Below are positions 47,271 through 59,400 of a DNA stretch of 64,000 nucleotides, piece by piece; position 1 is the first letter of the stretch; each line of letters opens with the position of its first letter. The notes below the pieces were generated by a model that worked only from the letters and a program-made list of their open reading frames with translations, was not told where the DNA came from and made no database searches. The position numbers and the translations under genes are program-made. Where the stretch lies: positions 148,737,104-148,801,103 of the forward strand of contig NC_092520.1 in the NCBI RefSeq assembly GCF_037038585.1, given 5' to 3'. The stretch comes from Patagioenas fasciata. Taxonomy: Eukaryota; Chordata; Aves; Columbiformes; Columbidae.

Positions 47271-47440
47271 CGCTGCTCCCGGCCGCAGCCGCCGCTTCGT
47301 CCCGCCCCGCTGCGCTGCGCGGGGGCCGGGCCGAGGCGGGCCGGGGCGATTGGGGCCGGGATCCCCGCCCTCCCTTAAAGCGGCAGCGCCGCGGAGCGTG
47401 AGGTACCGGTCCCGGCTCCGGTCCCGGCAGCTTCTCACGC
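47040..47440 (-). promoter_or_regulatory. ETFBKMT: CpG-island promoter and non-coding first exon of ETFBKMT
   Basis: Dense CpG from about 47040 to 47440. On the minus strand a consensus donor (GTAAGTGAGG) at 47270 makes the last base of a probable 5' UTR exon 47271; transcription would start near 47300-47440. No TATA box is seen. The island also contains a G-run cluster at about 47160-47218. Confidence 0.75.
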
Positions 47441-47994
47441 TGAAGTGTTCGCTGGTGCTGGGAGTTGTTTTTTACCAATACCGCAGCGCTTGGGCGCAGC
47501 GGCCAGGCCCTGCCTTTCTCTAAATGCGGGTCACTGCTCAGTGTCATGTGCTTTCTCTGGTCCCGCTTCATTTAAATTAGCTTTTAGAAGACTTGTGACA
47601 ATGTAAACTAGCTCTGTATTTTAAAATGGTAATAAAAATCCACATGGGAAAAGGAGTGATAACACACATCTGAATTTGACAGCAGAGAAAATTTGGGGTT
47701 TTTTTTCTTTAGCACATCAGATCAAAGGCACTGTAAAATGTTCTATGGCCTAACCAAGGTTTCCCGACCTCTTTGTTACAGCAACAGCTGTTGAAGGTGC
47801 TGGCCACAAAAGACCGGCCAGCCAGTGCTGGGTCTGTTACTTGGCCACGCTGAACCTCTGTCTTCCTTCCATGTGTGTCTCTTCCCTGTGCCCTGTCTAT
47901 CCCGCTAACAGAAGGTGTTTCATAAAGGTGAACCCAATCTGAAATCACATTGCTTTGGAATCGGGTCCATCTTTTTGAAACAAGTCTGATGAGA
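47441..47994. other. Intergenic sequence, nothing recognised
   Basis: Between the ETFBKMT CpG island and the CR1 at 47995. No coding or repeat identity is seen. Confidence 0.4.
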
Positions 47995-48346
47995 AGTGGC
48001 TGAGGGAACTGGCGCTGCTTAGCCTGGAGAAAAGGAGGCTGAGGGGAGACCTTATCGCTGTCTACAACTACTTGAAAGGAGCAAGTGATAGGACAAGAGG
48101 AAATGGCCTCAAGTCACGCCAAGGGAGATCTAGATTGGATATTAGGAAAAAATTCTTCACGGAAAGGCTTATCAGGCATTGGAACAGGCTGCCCAGGGAA
48201 GTGGTGGAGTCAGCATCCCTGGAGGTGTTTAAAAGGCATTTAGACGAGGTTCTTAGGGACGTGGTTTAGTGCTAGAGTTAGGTTAGGTTATGGTTGGATT
48301 CAATGATGCAGAGGGTCTCTTTCAGCTGAAATGATTCTATGAAACA
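47995..48346 (+). mobile_element. CR1 LINE 3' end, + strand
   Basis: GAGAAAAGGAGGCTGAGGGG and GACCTTATCGCTGTCTACAA lead directly into GCAAGTGATAGGACAAGAGG. The frame 48072-48269 reads [40 protein letters not shown] and [21 protein letters not shown] typical tail follows (GATGCAGAGGGTCTC, ATGATTCTATGAAA). Relative to other CR1s, the segment between the LKGG-like block and DRTRG is deleted (about 40 bp). Same subfamily as 1277-2060. Confidence 0.93.
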
Positions 48347-51300
48347 TTCTCCATTTCTGCTGCTTTAAAGATGCCGTTGCTTCTCTCTTCCACAAACCTT
48401 CTCCAGTACGGACATGCGGGAAGAGTCTCCCCTTAAAGTGCTGTTTTGTTGTGACTCTGGAGGGCACAGCTCTGCTGTCAGCACCTGACAACCTGCCAAC
48501 AGACAGCTGTGTTTCCTCTGAGGCCACGAAGTGCATTTTCACTAGGCAGTGACTGCGGTGGCTGGGCAAGGAACCAAACCCTCCCACGTCTCCCCCCTTC
48601 CCTGGCCTCTGTCCTCCAGAGAGGGATCCCCCATACGGGGCCTCACCTGCCTCCCAGGTGGGGGCCGAGGGGGTACATGGATTCCTGCCTTGTGGGTCCG
48701 CTGCTGCAATCCCATGGCGCCCTTTCTGCAGGAGCTGGTTTTGCTGTGTTGATTAGTGGCTCTCCAGTAGGTCTCACGGGGTCTCTACCCTATCTCCAAT
48801 CCCACCTGCCGGGATTTTGGGAAAACAAGCAGCTGCTGACAACGAGAGTGACAAACATGGTTTTCTCTAGCTTCCCTTTGGGACTAAGTGTCCCATATTT
48901 CATACGCTGCAGTTTGAAAAGGCTCTTGTGCATCGCCTGAGGTGACGGTCGTTAAGTCCTACAGCACTTAGGGTGAGAAGTTTTCAAGAATAAATCTGGC
49001 GATTACACAGCCTAAGCCTAGATCTGCCCAAATCGCTGAGGTTATGAGGCCATCTAGTGATCTGCTGGCTTAGTACAGTTAAAACGTGCTCTTCGGGGTG
49101 TGAAAGCTGCTTATAAAACCGGTCTTTTTCTCTAAACGTGAGTGATCCCCAGTGCCCTGGGGGAAGGTGATTCCTCCGTGCTGGGCTGCAGAGAGGCCGG
49201 GATGGAGGTGATGCACTGGGAGGAGGCCAGGATCCAGAGAGAAGCTGGTGTCCACCTGCCACATGAAGGAGACTGAAGTTCACAGGTTAAGCTACAGGGA
49301 TACTTGTACACTTTTTACTCTCGTAAAGCAGGACTCACACTCAGTCTCCTCAGACATGATCCTCAAAATTTATATAAAAGTGTGGAACTTTGTGGTTTAG
49401 GCTCGGGAAGGGCTTTATTTCTTGTAGCACTTAGAGTTTCAAAGGTCTTGAGTCTTTCTGCAGTTCTTGCTGGTCCTCTCCAAGGAGTGAGACATCGAAA
49501 GCACTTTAAATACTCAAAACTGTGCACAAGATGTGCACTTCAGTACAAAGGTCCTTGTGTCCTCTAGATACTCATCATTATTCTAGGAAAAAAGAACTCA
49601 GTAATATATATAACAGGAGAATCTTTATCAGCATTAGCTCAGGATGCCATGTGGGACATGGTAGCAGCTTTAGGCACACTGACAGGTGATGATACACCTC
49701 TACTTTGCACATTTTATTTTATGCCTGAGAAGGTCCCCAGAGAAATCTGACAGGAAAGCTTTTTCACATGGATCTTCAACCTCTTTGATTGGGTATTTTA
49801 ACACATAACTTCTCAGGTCTTGATTTTTTTTCTGAACTCCTGATATACGATATTCCCCAGTAGCTATGTGAACCTCAGTGAAGTCACTTCTGTCTAATAC
49901 AGACTGTGATCACACTGGGGCAGTTAAAAACAAACAAAAAAAACCAAACCAAAACAAAAACCACAAACTACCACAACCTTCCCTGGCTGCTTCCAGCCTA
50001 GGAATTGCTTAGCTAAAACAGGAGGAGTGAAGTCCTCACTTCCCGGTAACATTGGCTGGGATGTTAAAGCCATAAATCTGATCATTCTTTTTGGCTAACA
50101 AGATTTAATTATTATTGTATGGATTCCTAGCATGACATAAGAAAGCTTTGATACCAATGATAGCTGTCAGCCCTCTCGTGAAAGCCCGAGTAAACCACTC
50201 AGACTTCTAGGGCATGCTTTGTGCTGATTACTTCAGCAGAGTATCAAAGCGTATTCTCTGAGAGAAAAAAAAATGTTGAATTTCCAAAGGCTTTTTGCTT
50301 TAGATGGTAACATCTTGAGAATTTCTACTGCTTAAATGTATGGTATACTGTGCAAGCAGCTACCATAACTGTGCTGGAATTTGCTCTGAGGACAAGGACA
50401 TCTTTGATCACAACATAATATTGATTTGGTGTATCACGGAGGAGTGCAACACTTGCAAAATGCCATCGTAGAGTAGCACACAAGGGACTTCCATGTATCC
50501 AAGGGAATTAGTGGATTACTAGCTGATGATACCACTGCCCAAGTCTCAGGGGAAATCTTGTTTGAGCCAATTAACAACAAAGAAATAGAAATGCACAAGG
50601 ACAGAGAGGAGCTACCTTCACATTAACAAGCCCACAACTCATGAGTCTTCATAGATAGAAAGGTTTAAACTCAAAAGAAAGCAGGTCTGTGGCTCAGCAG
50701 CCAGGTGATCATTTCACGCCTTCTCTTCTAGCTGTCACAGCTGAAGCTCCAGTCCTAATTTCCAGCAAGGCCAGCTGCTGCAATTTGCTGCAGCAAAATT
50801 CACAGAAGGGAAGAGGGATTGGCTTCAGAGCATCCTGACAGCTCTATATCAACAGTCAGGGGTTTTTGCACATCAAGATCAATTTGTGGTCACCCAGAGG
50901 CTGCAGAAGAAAGTCAATACCAAAATGTAGCTGGCACATCAGCTAGTAGCTAAGGTAAAATTAAAAATGAGAGCTCTGGCCAGGTAAGGGAGAGGCAATT
51001 CAATTGTTCTGTTGTGCCCCCAGCTACAATCCACACCTACTCATTTCAGAATCACTGTACATCTCTGGCAGTTGAAGAATAGATGTCCTAACAAAGCAAA
51101 TCACACATTACCTGTAATATGTCCCAAAAGCATTAGATATGTTTTTCATAGGATTACCTTTCCCTGCTGCCTTACCAGCTGCATTAGGTTAGAAGTGACA
51201 GCTGGCAGAGATGAGGGTATCAAGTAACTTCTGGCAGTGGATGTAAGGAGGGGAATCTGCAAGATGCCTCTTTGAGGGGGTGGAGGTGGAATGACAAAAT

Positions 51301-51405
51301 GAGGAGAAGCTGTATTAATCTGGCCTTTGTGCCACTGCACATTTGGTCTTCCTGAATGGAGGAGTCCCTGCAAGAGCCTTCATAGTAAGACTGAGAAGTT
51401 GAAAG
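48347..51405. other. Intergenic sequence, no gene recognised
   Basis: Mixed composition. The open frames here (for example 48509-48940) are short and lack recognisable motifs. An A-rich simple stretch lies at 49925-49975. No repeat family was identified. Confidence 0.4.
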
Positions 51406-51740
51406 TGTTGTGGTTGAGACAGACTAATGACATAGACCAAGTCCTTAAGTACAAACAGCAGTGTCCATTTATTGCCACAAATGCTTTTTTATATAGTCTT
51501 TACTAGCTCATGTGTCTTTTTGCTATTGGTTACAAGCTGCAATAGTAACATATCATTGCCTAATTTTGTTATCGTCAATGTTACTCTTTAAGTCCCTTCT
51601 TTCTCACAGGTACGCCTTAATGTCTTCGGCTACTCTTCTACTCCCATCTTTCTCATGGGTAGTCCTTAATATCTTCAAGGCTAATCTTTGTTCCCATACC
51701 CTCTATCAGGGAATCCATGGACCCACTGCAGTACCCCACA
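51406..51740 (-). repeat. Solo LTR, sister of the copy at 32458
   Basis: 335 bp. On the minus strand it begins TGTGGGGTACTG and ends CTCAACCACAACA, with the same TATA (GACTATATAAAAAAGC) and GGCAATAAATGG signals as the AMN1 intron 5 copy. The flanking 6-mers TGAAAG (51400-51405) and TGGAAG (51741-51746) match at 5 of 6 positions. No internal viral sequence adjoins. Confidence 0.88.
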
Positions 51741-54700
51741 TGGAAGCTGTACTCATTTTTTGGTTTTGTCTTTTGTTCATATGTGTAGTTAAAGCACATT
51801 TGGCCTTAGCTGACTGCTTGTGTTCATATACAGTCAGACATGGGAGCATTTTTGTAGCAGAGGTGAGGACTAGAAAGACACACAGAGTCAGATGGTTTGT
51901 GCTTCTCTTTGGTGTGTTGTTTGGATGCTTGTTTTGATGTTGAAATTAGAGGGTACGTATTTTCAAGCTTTGTATTTGAACAGCTGAACTCTACTTGAAC
52001 TAGTGGGATTTTAACTCCCACATATCTCTTACAGTAATGATACTTGGGATCCTGAGTTTTGGGCCTCAGCAATATTTTGTGACAATCAGCTAGTATGAGT
52101 GAAACCTCATTGTGAAGGAGAAGTAAATGGAAAGTAGTCCAGCCCGATGAATATATTTGTACCTAATGAATACATATAGAGATATGCCTTGAAAAATCAG
52201 ATGCCCGGGTGGTGTTAGCTGCACAGCAAGAATTTTGCAGCACAGGCACCAGCCACTATGTTGGCCCAGCCACTTGTGGTGATACAACTACCTGCATTAG
52301 TGCACTGAAAGAGAAATGGGGGGCACACACAGTTTGTAGCTCCCTCCAGTTTTCCACAAACTGAGCCATCCCTGTTGTACTTTTTGTACTGTTGTGATGC
52401 TACTGCAGTCATCTGTAATAGCTTTCTGGATGCCATTGTCCTGTCTTGTTTGCAGGAAGCTTTTGGGTGTCCCCGAGGCCTGGTTGAGATCTGGAGCCAG
52501 CCCAAGGTGGGATGGAAGCACAGGAGGAAGAAGGAAGGACTGTAGAGCTGAGCAACAGCTGTGCCTAGTGTCACCGCATTTATTTGGGGTATTTTTGTTC
52601 TTGTTTGAGGGTTTTTTTCTGTGCTTTCCTGAAAAGCCCTGAGACAGAAAGACAATGGAAGCTGAGAGAAAATGTGCAGCCAAGGAAAGGGGCTGCTTAG
52701 GCACTATGGAGCCTCTCCAGTCTGATCTCCATACAACCGGTAGCTGCCTAAGTTTTCCTGAATTAAATGGAGGTGTTCTCCGTGTCCTCATCCCTGTTGA
52801 CTTGCAATTACAAGAAAATCCATCCTGGATGCCTTTCCCACATGACTTTGTCCCACGTCCCCTCCATATGTGTTGTATCAAGGGTCATTCGCAAGTCTCA
52901 TTACTTCAGTATATTTGCTAGACCTTAGCTTTTCCCAGACAGGCAGAAATACTCTCAAACAACAGAGCTATGCCAACATTTATTTTGGAGCATGAGAATG
53001 TGACCATGGGCTGGGGCCCTAGCACAAGCGATGCTTCCCAAGCTTAGCTCTCTTTGTTGCCAGGTAGGCTGGATTCACTGCCGTGTTTAAACCTCTGACT
53101 AATTCCTTCTGTTTTCTCCAGGCAGTGCAATTGCTTCAGCTTACTCTGGAAATAAAGCTTGAAGCCATAGTTTGTCTGGTCATCTGATTTTTAAGGATCA
53201 TACCAATGGCCATCAATGATGGGGATAAGGTAATGAAATCAAGTTTATAAGGAATTGCATCAGTTCACAGCAGCCAGTTGACTTTCCAATTAAAATTTCT
53301 TATTTTCCCACTGTTGCTCAGAGTCTGGCAACAGCTATAATCTTCCTTTCACCTTCCACATGATAGCCTGCCAAACATTTGGACTCTTCCAGGGACCTGG
53401 GGACAAAGGAAACTATGGAGATCTGAGACAGACACAAGACAGGCAGGTGGTGCTTACTCTCTAGAGCTCCTAGAGGAAGCTGTTTGCCAAGAACCTCATA
53501 CAATAAGCCTCTTCTTTTGGCTATTGTGTGCTCTTGCATCTTGGGAGGCTTTTGAGGTCCTCAAGCAAGTTTGTTCTGAGTCAGGGTCATGCTGTGTCAA
53601 GACCTCTGCTCTTCGCTATTTTGCACTAGTATCCAGAGGACATAGAAAACAAGTGATAGCACTGCAAGGGTGCTCTGAGGAATAGAAACACCAGCCAGCT
53701 CCCTCACGTCATGAACAGGCTGGAGCTTAAGTTCAATGTGACCAAGGACAGAATAGTTACTATTTATGCACATGGAGGCATGGGAAGGTCGGAAGGGACT
53801 GGGAAAAAAATAACTCAGTCCTTGGACCTCTTGTCAGTTTTCAGTGGTATCCTACAAAGTGTTAGTTTCACTGGCTTTCCCACCCATACTTATGCAGTAT
53901 ACCCTCTGAAGAAGCACTTGGCACACCTCTTCTTTAGGATACAGGCAACTTTTGTCACTTTTGTATCAGAAAATTCCAAATACACATGTGACCAGATCCA
54001 TGGGGCTTTCCTACAGAATGACTTAAACTGACATTAGCCCATATGTAATGTCTTCGTGCGTTTCAAGCTTGTCCAAGCTCAGTGCATTGGCAGTGCACTG
54101 CAATTTCCTTCACCGTGGCAGAGGATGTGGGATAGTGACACCCACATGGCTTGGGTGGGAGGGCTCTCGCTTCCAGCTGGACCTGCTACCTTCAGGGCTG
54201 GGCAGGTTGGATGTGGAGTTGCTTGGATGCCTCCTTGTCACAGCCCCATGGCTCCTAATAGTGAAGGTAACACTGGAGACCCCCAACCCTGCACTCTGTG
54301 ATCTTGCATCTCAGGTTTTGCCAACTGAGGCCTCAGGCTTCATGCAAACAGCTGCATCCAGCATGAGTGGAAGCAACAGTATCGCTGTGACCCTGCAGCA
54401 CATCTGCCACAGCTGCAGCTGTGTGAATCGGCTCTGGGGCAGCCAGGGTGGGAGCATCTGCAGGCAGGCTAATCCTCTGTCTGAATAAAAAGCCCAAGGA
54501 TAACAGAGCACACAGGCTCTGCCATCTTCTAAACAAGAAACTGAGCACTTCCATGACTGAAATCAGCACTTCTCAGTTCATCACTAATGGGCCCCAATGG
54601 CCTTGTCCTCTGCCTCTCCAGGGCTCCTCCCAACCTACCCATGGCTCATTTCAGCCCCTGGAACTGCCAGTCCCTGCCCTAGGGACATCACAGCAAGGCT

Positions 54701-56190
54701 GGTCTCCAGCTCACTGCAGCCCTGCTTGTCCGTGGGCCCCACCAAGCTGTCCCCCATTCCATAGCCATCCTAGCACCATGTTCCCAGGCTGGTTCCCCTC
54801 GCTGTACCTGATCTTGGCCCTCACCCATGGGCTGACAGCAGAGTCGCAGCAGCTGGACACACTGACAGTACCTGGCACCAATAAACTGCTGCTGCTCTCC
54901 TGCCTTTAACCCTGCTTGAGCACCAGGAGTCAATGGCTCTGATTTAGCCTGGGAAATACCATTTACCGGGATTGCTCAGTAATAGTCCAAGAATTCTGGC
55001 CTCGAAGGAGGTGCTGAGCTAGGCCTTTGAGATATCAGAGAGTGTCAAATGTTCCCACCTCCAAAGGATGTGCTTGATGTGAACTGCTGGAATTGCTCAG
55101 CATGGATCCGGGCTTCAATAATTTGTGGCTATTGGTTTGCAAGGAAGTCACCAAGAAACACGATCCTCAAGGAGAAGTGAATTGCTTTGATCTCTGTCCT
55201 TCTGTTCCATGTGAGCTCAGAGCTGATTTCCAGTATTTCTAAGCTAAAGCACAAGGGCGTTACGCCAACACAGAAAAGCTACAATCCAGATGTCATCAGT
55301 AGCAAGTCTCAGCAGGTACTTCAAGACCATGTGCTGTTCTCAGGCATGAATAATAAGTGGGAGAGAGATATGGCTGAACCTATGGACATAAACGTTTAGA
55401 CGTCTGCTAAAAACACTAACAGGAAAATCAAAACAGATCCTTTAGTGCTTTGATTAGCAAGAACTGCTTTTAGATTCATAACATAACATCACTGCAATGG
55501 TGTGGACATGTACTATAACAGCAGGCAGGAAAGCAGCAGTCTTTGCTAAATGACAAAACAATTCACCATGCATATTCATTGCAGGAAATACTTTTCATCT
55601 GTCCTTGATCTCATGTTGTATATTGGCTATGGATTTGTTGGATTTGGATTTCTTTAGCACGCCCTTGGGCTTTCAAGTGTGCTAGGATGCATTGTAATGT
55701 AGATGCAGGGTGTCTGGCACTTCTTACTGAACAAGGCTTCAAAGGGAAGTAGGAAATTGAAATCGGGGAAGTCGAAATCACACTCTAATTACATTTGTAC
55801 AGAGGCCAAAGGTCTTCTCACAAAGCTTACCTGCTGTTCATGCACAGGTTTTGTCCAGAGTGCATGAAAGTGTATGGTTGGTTCACGCTCCCATTGGTAT
55901 CAGCAGACAGGGGACTGCCTGATTTTTGGAAATGAAGATAATGGAAAACAGTATTTGTGACTAGGCTTTGAACAAAATGCTGTTGCTTGGATAGATGTGA
56001 CAGTCTGAGTGCATCTCCTTTGGATGCTTTCCCAGTGCCAGAAATCAGCTAACTGGGAGCACAGGCCACTGGCACAGCTGTGCCCGAACCCCTGCCACTG
56101 CAGACAATATTGGTGGGGGCATGTAGTCCAAGCAGCTCACCAGGATCTCCTCCTGCCTTTCTCCTTGCCACAATATATACCTGTGAAGCT
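51741..56190. other. Intergenic sequence, no gene recognised
   Basis: Several open frames of 80-190 codons occur (for example 52297-52881 minus and 54048-54488 plus), but none has a family motif or splice context I recognise. A GC-richer patch at 54560-54910 ends with an AATAAA at 54880-54885 (see findings). Confidence 0.4.
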
Positions 56191-56400
56191 CTTGTTTTGG
56201 TTTTGTTTGTTTGTTTGTTTGTTTGTTTGTGTTGTTGTTGTTGATGATTTGCTTCCTGTTGATTTTGTTTGTTTGTTTGGTGTTTTGCATTTTTCAATTT
56301 TTTTTTTGTTGTTATTGGTTTGGTTTGGTTTGGTTTTGGGGTGTTGGGGGGGGGAGGGTGTTTTTGGTTTGTTTTTGTTTTTTTTTTTTAAAGGCCACAG
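56191..56400 (+). repeat. GTTT-rich simple repeat tract
   Basis: Runs of TTTGTTTGTTTG at about 56200-56230 and 56266-56280, GTTGTTGTT runs, TTTGGTTTGG runs near 56318-56335 and a G run near 56347-56357. It generates long spurious open frames on both strands (up to 192 codons). Confidence 0.85.
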
Positions 56401-59400
56401 CCCTTTTCTCATGCTTTACATGGGCAGGTATATTATGTTGCAAAACTCTTTTACCTCCTCAGGTCTTTCCCAAAGCAGACAGATTGTAAGGTACCGGGGT
56501 CTTGGAGCACTGAAAACAGAGAAATCAGAGTTTAAAGGTAGGGAAACAAAGCACCCTCAGCAGAGAGCAAAAATTATTTCAAAATGAAGAACAGAGCTTT
56601 GCTGTCTCCACTGAAAACCTGCTTCATCTCAAGCCTGGTGTGGAAGGCATCTGTCAGCAGACTATGGAGTTGGGACGCGTGGGCTAGAAGGACTCGGCGT
56701 CAGGGCTGCTGCCCGCTTAGAGGTACATCTGCCTCCCGGTGTGACGCCATCAGGGCTGCCTTTGGGAACAATAGAGCTTTGTGTCTGGCAGATGTCCAGG
56801 CAGAGGAGAAGCAGCATTTGCTTTCTCTTCCTGGGGGCAGTTGAAGCACAGGGAATGCACTGACTTGATTTCCAGGATGCTGGTGCTTCTGCAAGTCAGG
56901 CTATGAGTGATTTGGCCAAGGTCATGCAGTGAGTGAGTGATGTTGTCAGAGATGGATGGAAATCTCCGTGTGGGTGCTTTAGCTTGACGGTCCCGGCACA
57001 ACATCTCCATTAGTGTGTGACATGCCGGTGATTTATCCAAGCAGCGTACTTTGCTGATTAGGTTATTATCTCAGCGGCTGGAACAGTCTGTGCATCTCCT
57101 ACAGGCAAAGAGCAGAAGGCATACCTCACTCTGAGCAAAATACGGTCTTTGACCTCTGGGTCTTGGCACTGAATCACACAAAAGGTAATGGCTGCATATG
57201 ATCCTGCTCCTGACTTCATGAGGGAGGGAAGGAAAACCCACCTAATCGGTGTCTCAGCAGGAGGAGGCACATCTCACAAGCTTAGTATAAAATCAAAGAC
57301 AGAAGCGGAGTGAAATGGCAGGAGTCACCACGGATTTTTGCCATTCTGTGCCACTGAACACATGGAGAGGAAAGGGCAGGGTGGCAAAGGACACAAACCT
57401 GCAGGAACTTGGCACAGCAACTGCTGGACTTGCCTGGGAGTAATTTCTGAGGTGGTGTTCAGAGTCCATGCACCCTATCTGCCTGGGGTGTCATTGCCAC
57501 TTCCCTCCCCACCTCCCCAAGATCTGAACCCCTAGAGAAAGCTGATTCAGTCTTGGGTAGAGTTTGAAACACAGGAGATGAGGCCAGGCCTGAAGAGGAG
57601 GTGCCTCCTCCACAGAGAGCTCATCAGCTGCATACTGCAAAGCCTGGTTTGCAGCATGGTCACCATGCGAATGAAGACTGGCAACTGTCTTGTCCCATGT
57701 CCATCCTTGCCCATGTTGTGGGAAAAGTTTCCTGGTTGTGAACTGGATGCACTCACCCAGGAGGCAGACAAAACTACAGATTTTTTTTTGTGAAAGGAGC
57801 AGCAGGAACTTAGGGCCTGTTGTGGGAGGGAGCAGCGAAAAACTGCACTTAGCTATTAAATCATTTCAGTTGTCTCATGAAACCTCTTCCCCAAGGATCC
57901 TCACTGAAAGTAGGTAAGAGCAGAATGTGTCTATATGTGTTTTCAATTCAAGGGCATGTGTATGATGGATGTACATAAAATTAACAAAATGCAATGAGCT
58001 ACAATAGGAGATTAGAGATTTTAAACCTTTAAATTTTAAATCACAGAAGCTTCAGAGGTCCCTATGGCAGAGAGGCAAGAAACTAGCCATCTTTCACTTT
58101 GTTATCTACATTCTGGTGTATGATTAATCATTACACAATGTGACAGAGCAAAGCCGTGTGCTTTTATTCAACCTTAATCTTTATAGATATAAGGCCAGTA
58201 TGGAAGATGAGCTACTTGCATTAATGGTATTATAATCTGATTTAAGGTTAGAATATGTGCCTGCAGTATATGCTTTCTAAGCAATGGTGAATCACTCTGG
58301 AGGGTATGTTCTTTGCTTTATGTCTTATGGCTAGCATTCTGGTCTATTTGGTTTAAAACCCCAAGGCAGCCAACACCTCCAATGCTTTAACTAGTCTTTT
58401 TGCATAGGCTCAGCGAATAAAAATCCTTTTTTTTTACAAACTTCGCTATAAAATCTTCTGCTGTTCTTTTTCTTCTCACTTCCACTATGTAGTCTTCTCT
58501 GCTTTATGCCAGAATGACTTCAATTCCAGCCTTACAGTCCATCCTTATCCCATTTCTTTCAGCTGACTATTCACATTTAGCTTCTCGTGAAATAGCTCAA
58601 GACACTGAACCGCTCAACTGAAAGTCAGCCAAAAGTAGAAAACTGTTCTTCTGAGCATCACAAAACATTTGTATTACATCTTAGTTGTTATCACTCTCTT
58701 CCACCCTACAGGATCTCATGACCACATAAATATTAGAGCAGAACAGGAGAGGCTTTGAATGGAAAACCAATGCATCTTGGCAGCTGGTGAAAGATCTTCT
58801 AGGGGGAACTGTAGAGCAGTGTGAAGGAGTTGAGCAATCCCTCACCAGCAGCGTGATTTCCAACTCATTGAAGAATGTTGAAGAAAATAAAAAGTGAAGC
58901 GAGAGCATCACAGCAAGGAAGAAGGGATGTAACCTTTAAATAGAAGGGTTATTCCACCTCTTGGAAGCAGCAGGCATTGGCTCCTTGCAGAATTAGGACA
59001 AAGAGCTTGACGGGCCTCTAGTCTGATCTTTTATGGCAGACCCTAAAGGCAGAGGGGGCTGACACGCTTGTTAGCATTTGACCCAGTTTAAACTAACAGG
59101 TTCTGAGAAACAAAGACTGGCCAAGAGGTTAACGAGAGGGAAAGCTCAACCGACTTGATATTAAGAGAAATATTCACTGCAACCGAAGACACAAGTACCT
59201 AAGGAACAAGAACAAATCCGTCAAGCCAAAAACCTTCCCCTGCTGTGTTGCAGCACTGGCAATCTAGCTGGAGACGGGACAAAACTGCTGCCACAGGAGA
59301 GCAGATCAAAGAGAAGGGTCCCAGGTCTATGCCAGTAAGTTTTTTGTTCTCATCCCAGTCTGAAATCCTCAATCTTACCTTATCCCTGTTCCTTGGAGGA

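Noticed and set aside
46908-47571. Several long frames on both strands in the 47-kb CpG island
   Set aside because: High GC removes stop codons; the Arg/Pro/Gly/Ala-rich products are typical CpG-island artefacts.
52215-52881. Overlapping minus-strand frames of 146 and 194 codons, one with a Cys-rich patch
   Set aside because: I looked for LDLR/EGF-like or retroviral env features. The Cys spacing fits neither, there are no flanking LTRs, and two frames compete over the same DNA.
56009-56587. 192-codon + strand open frame
   Set aside because: It runs through the GTTT/GGTTT simple repeat and encodes low-complexity Phe/Leu/Val-rich sequence, with comparable frames on the other strand.
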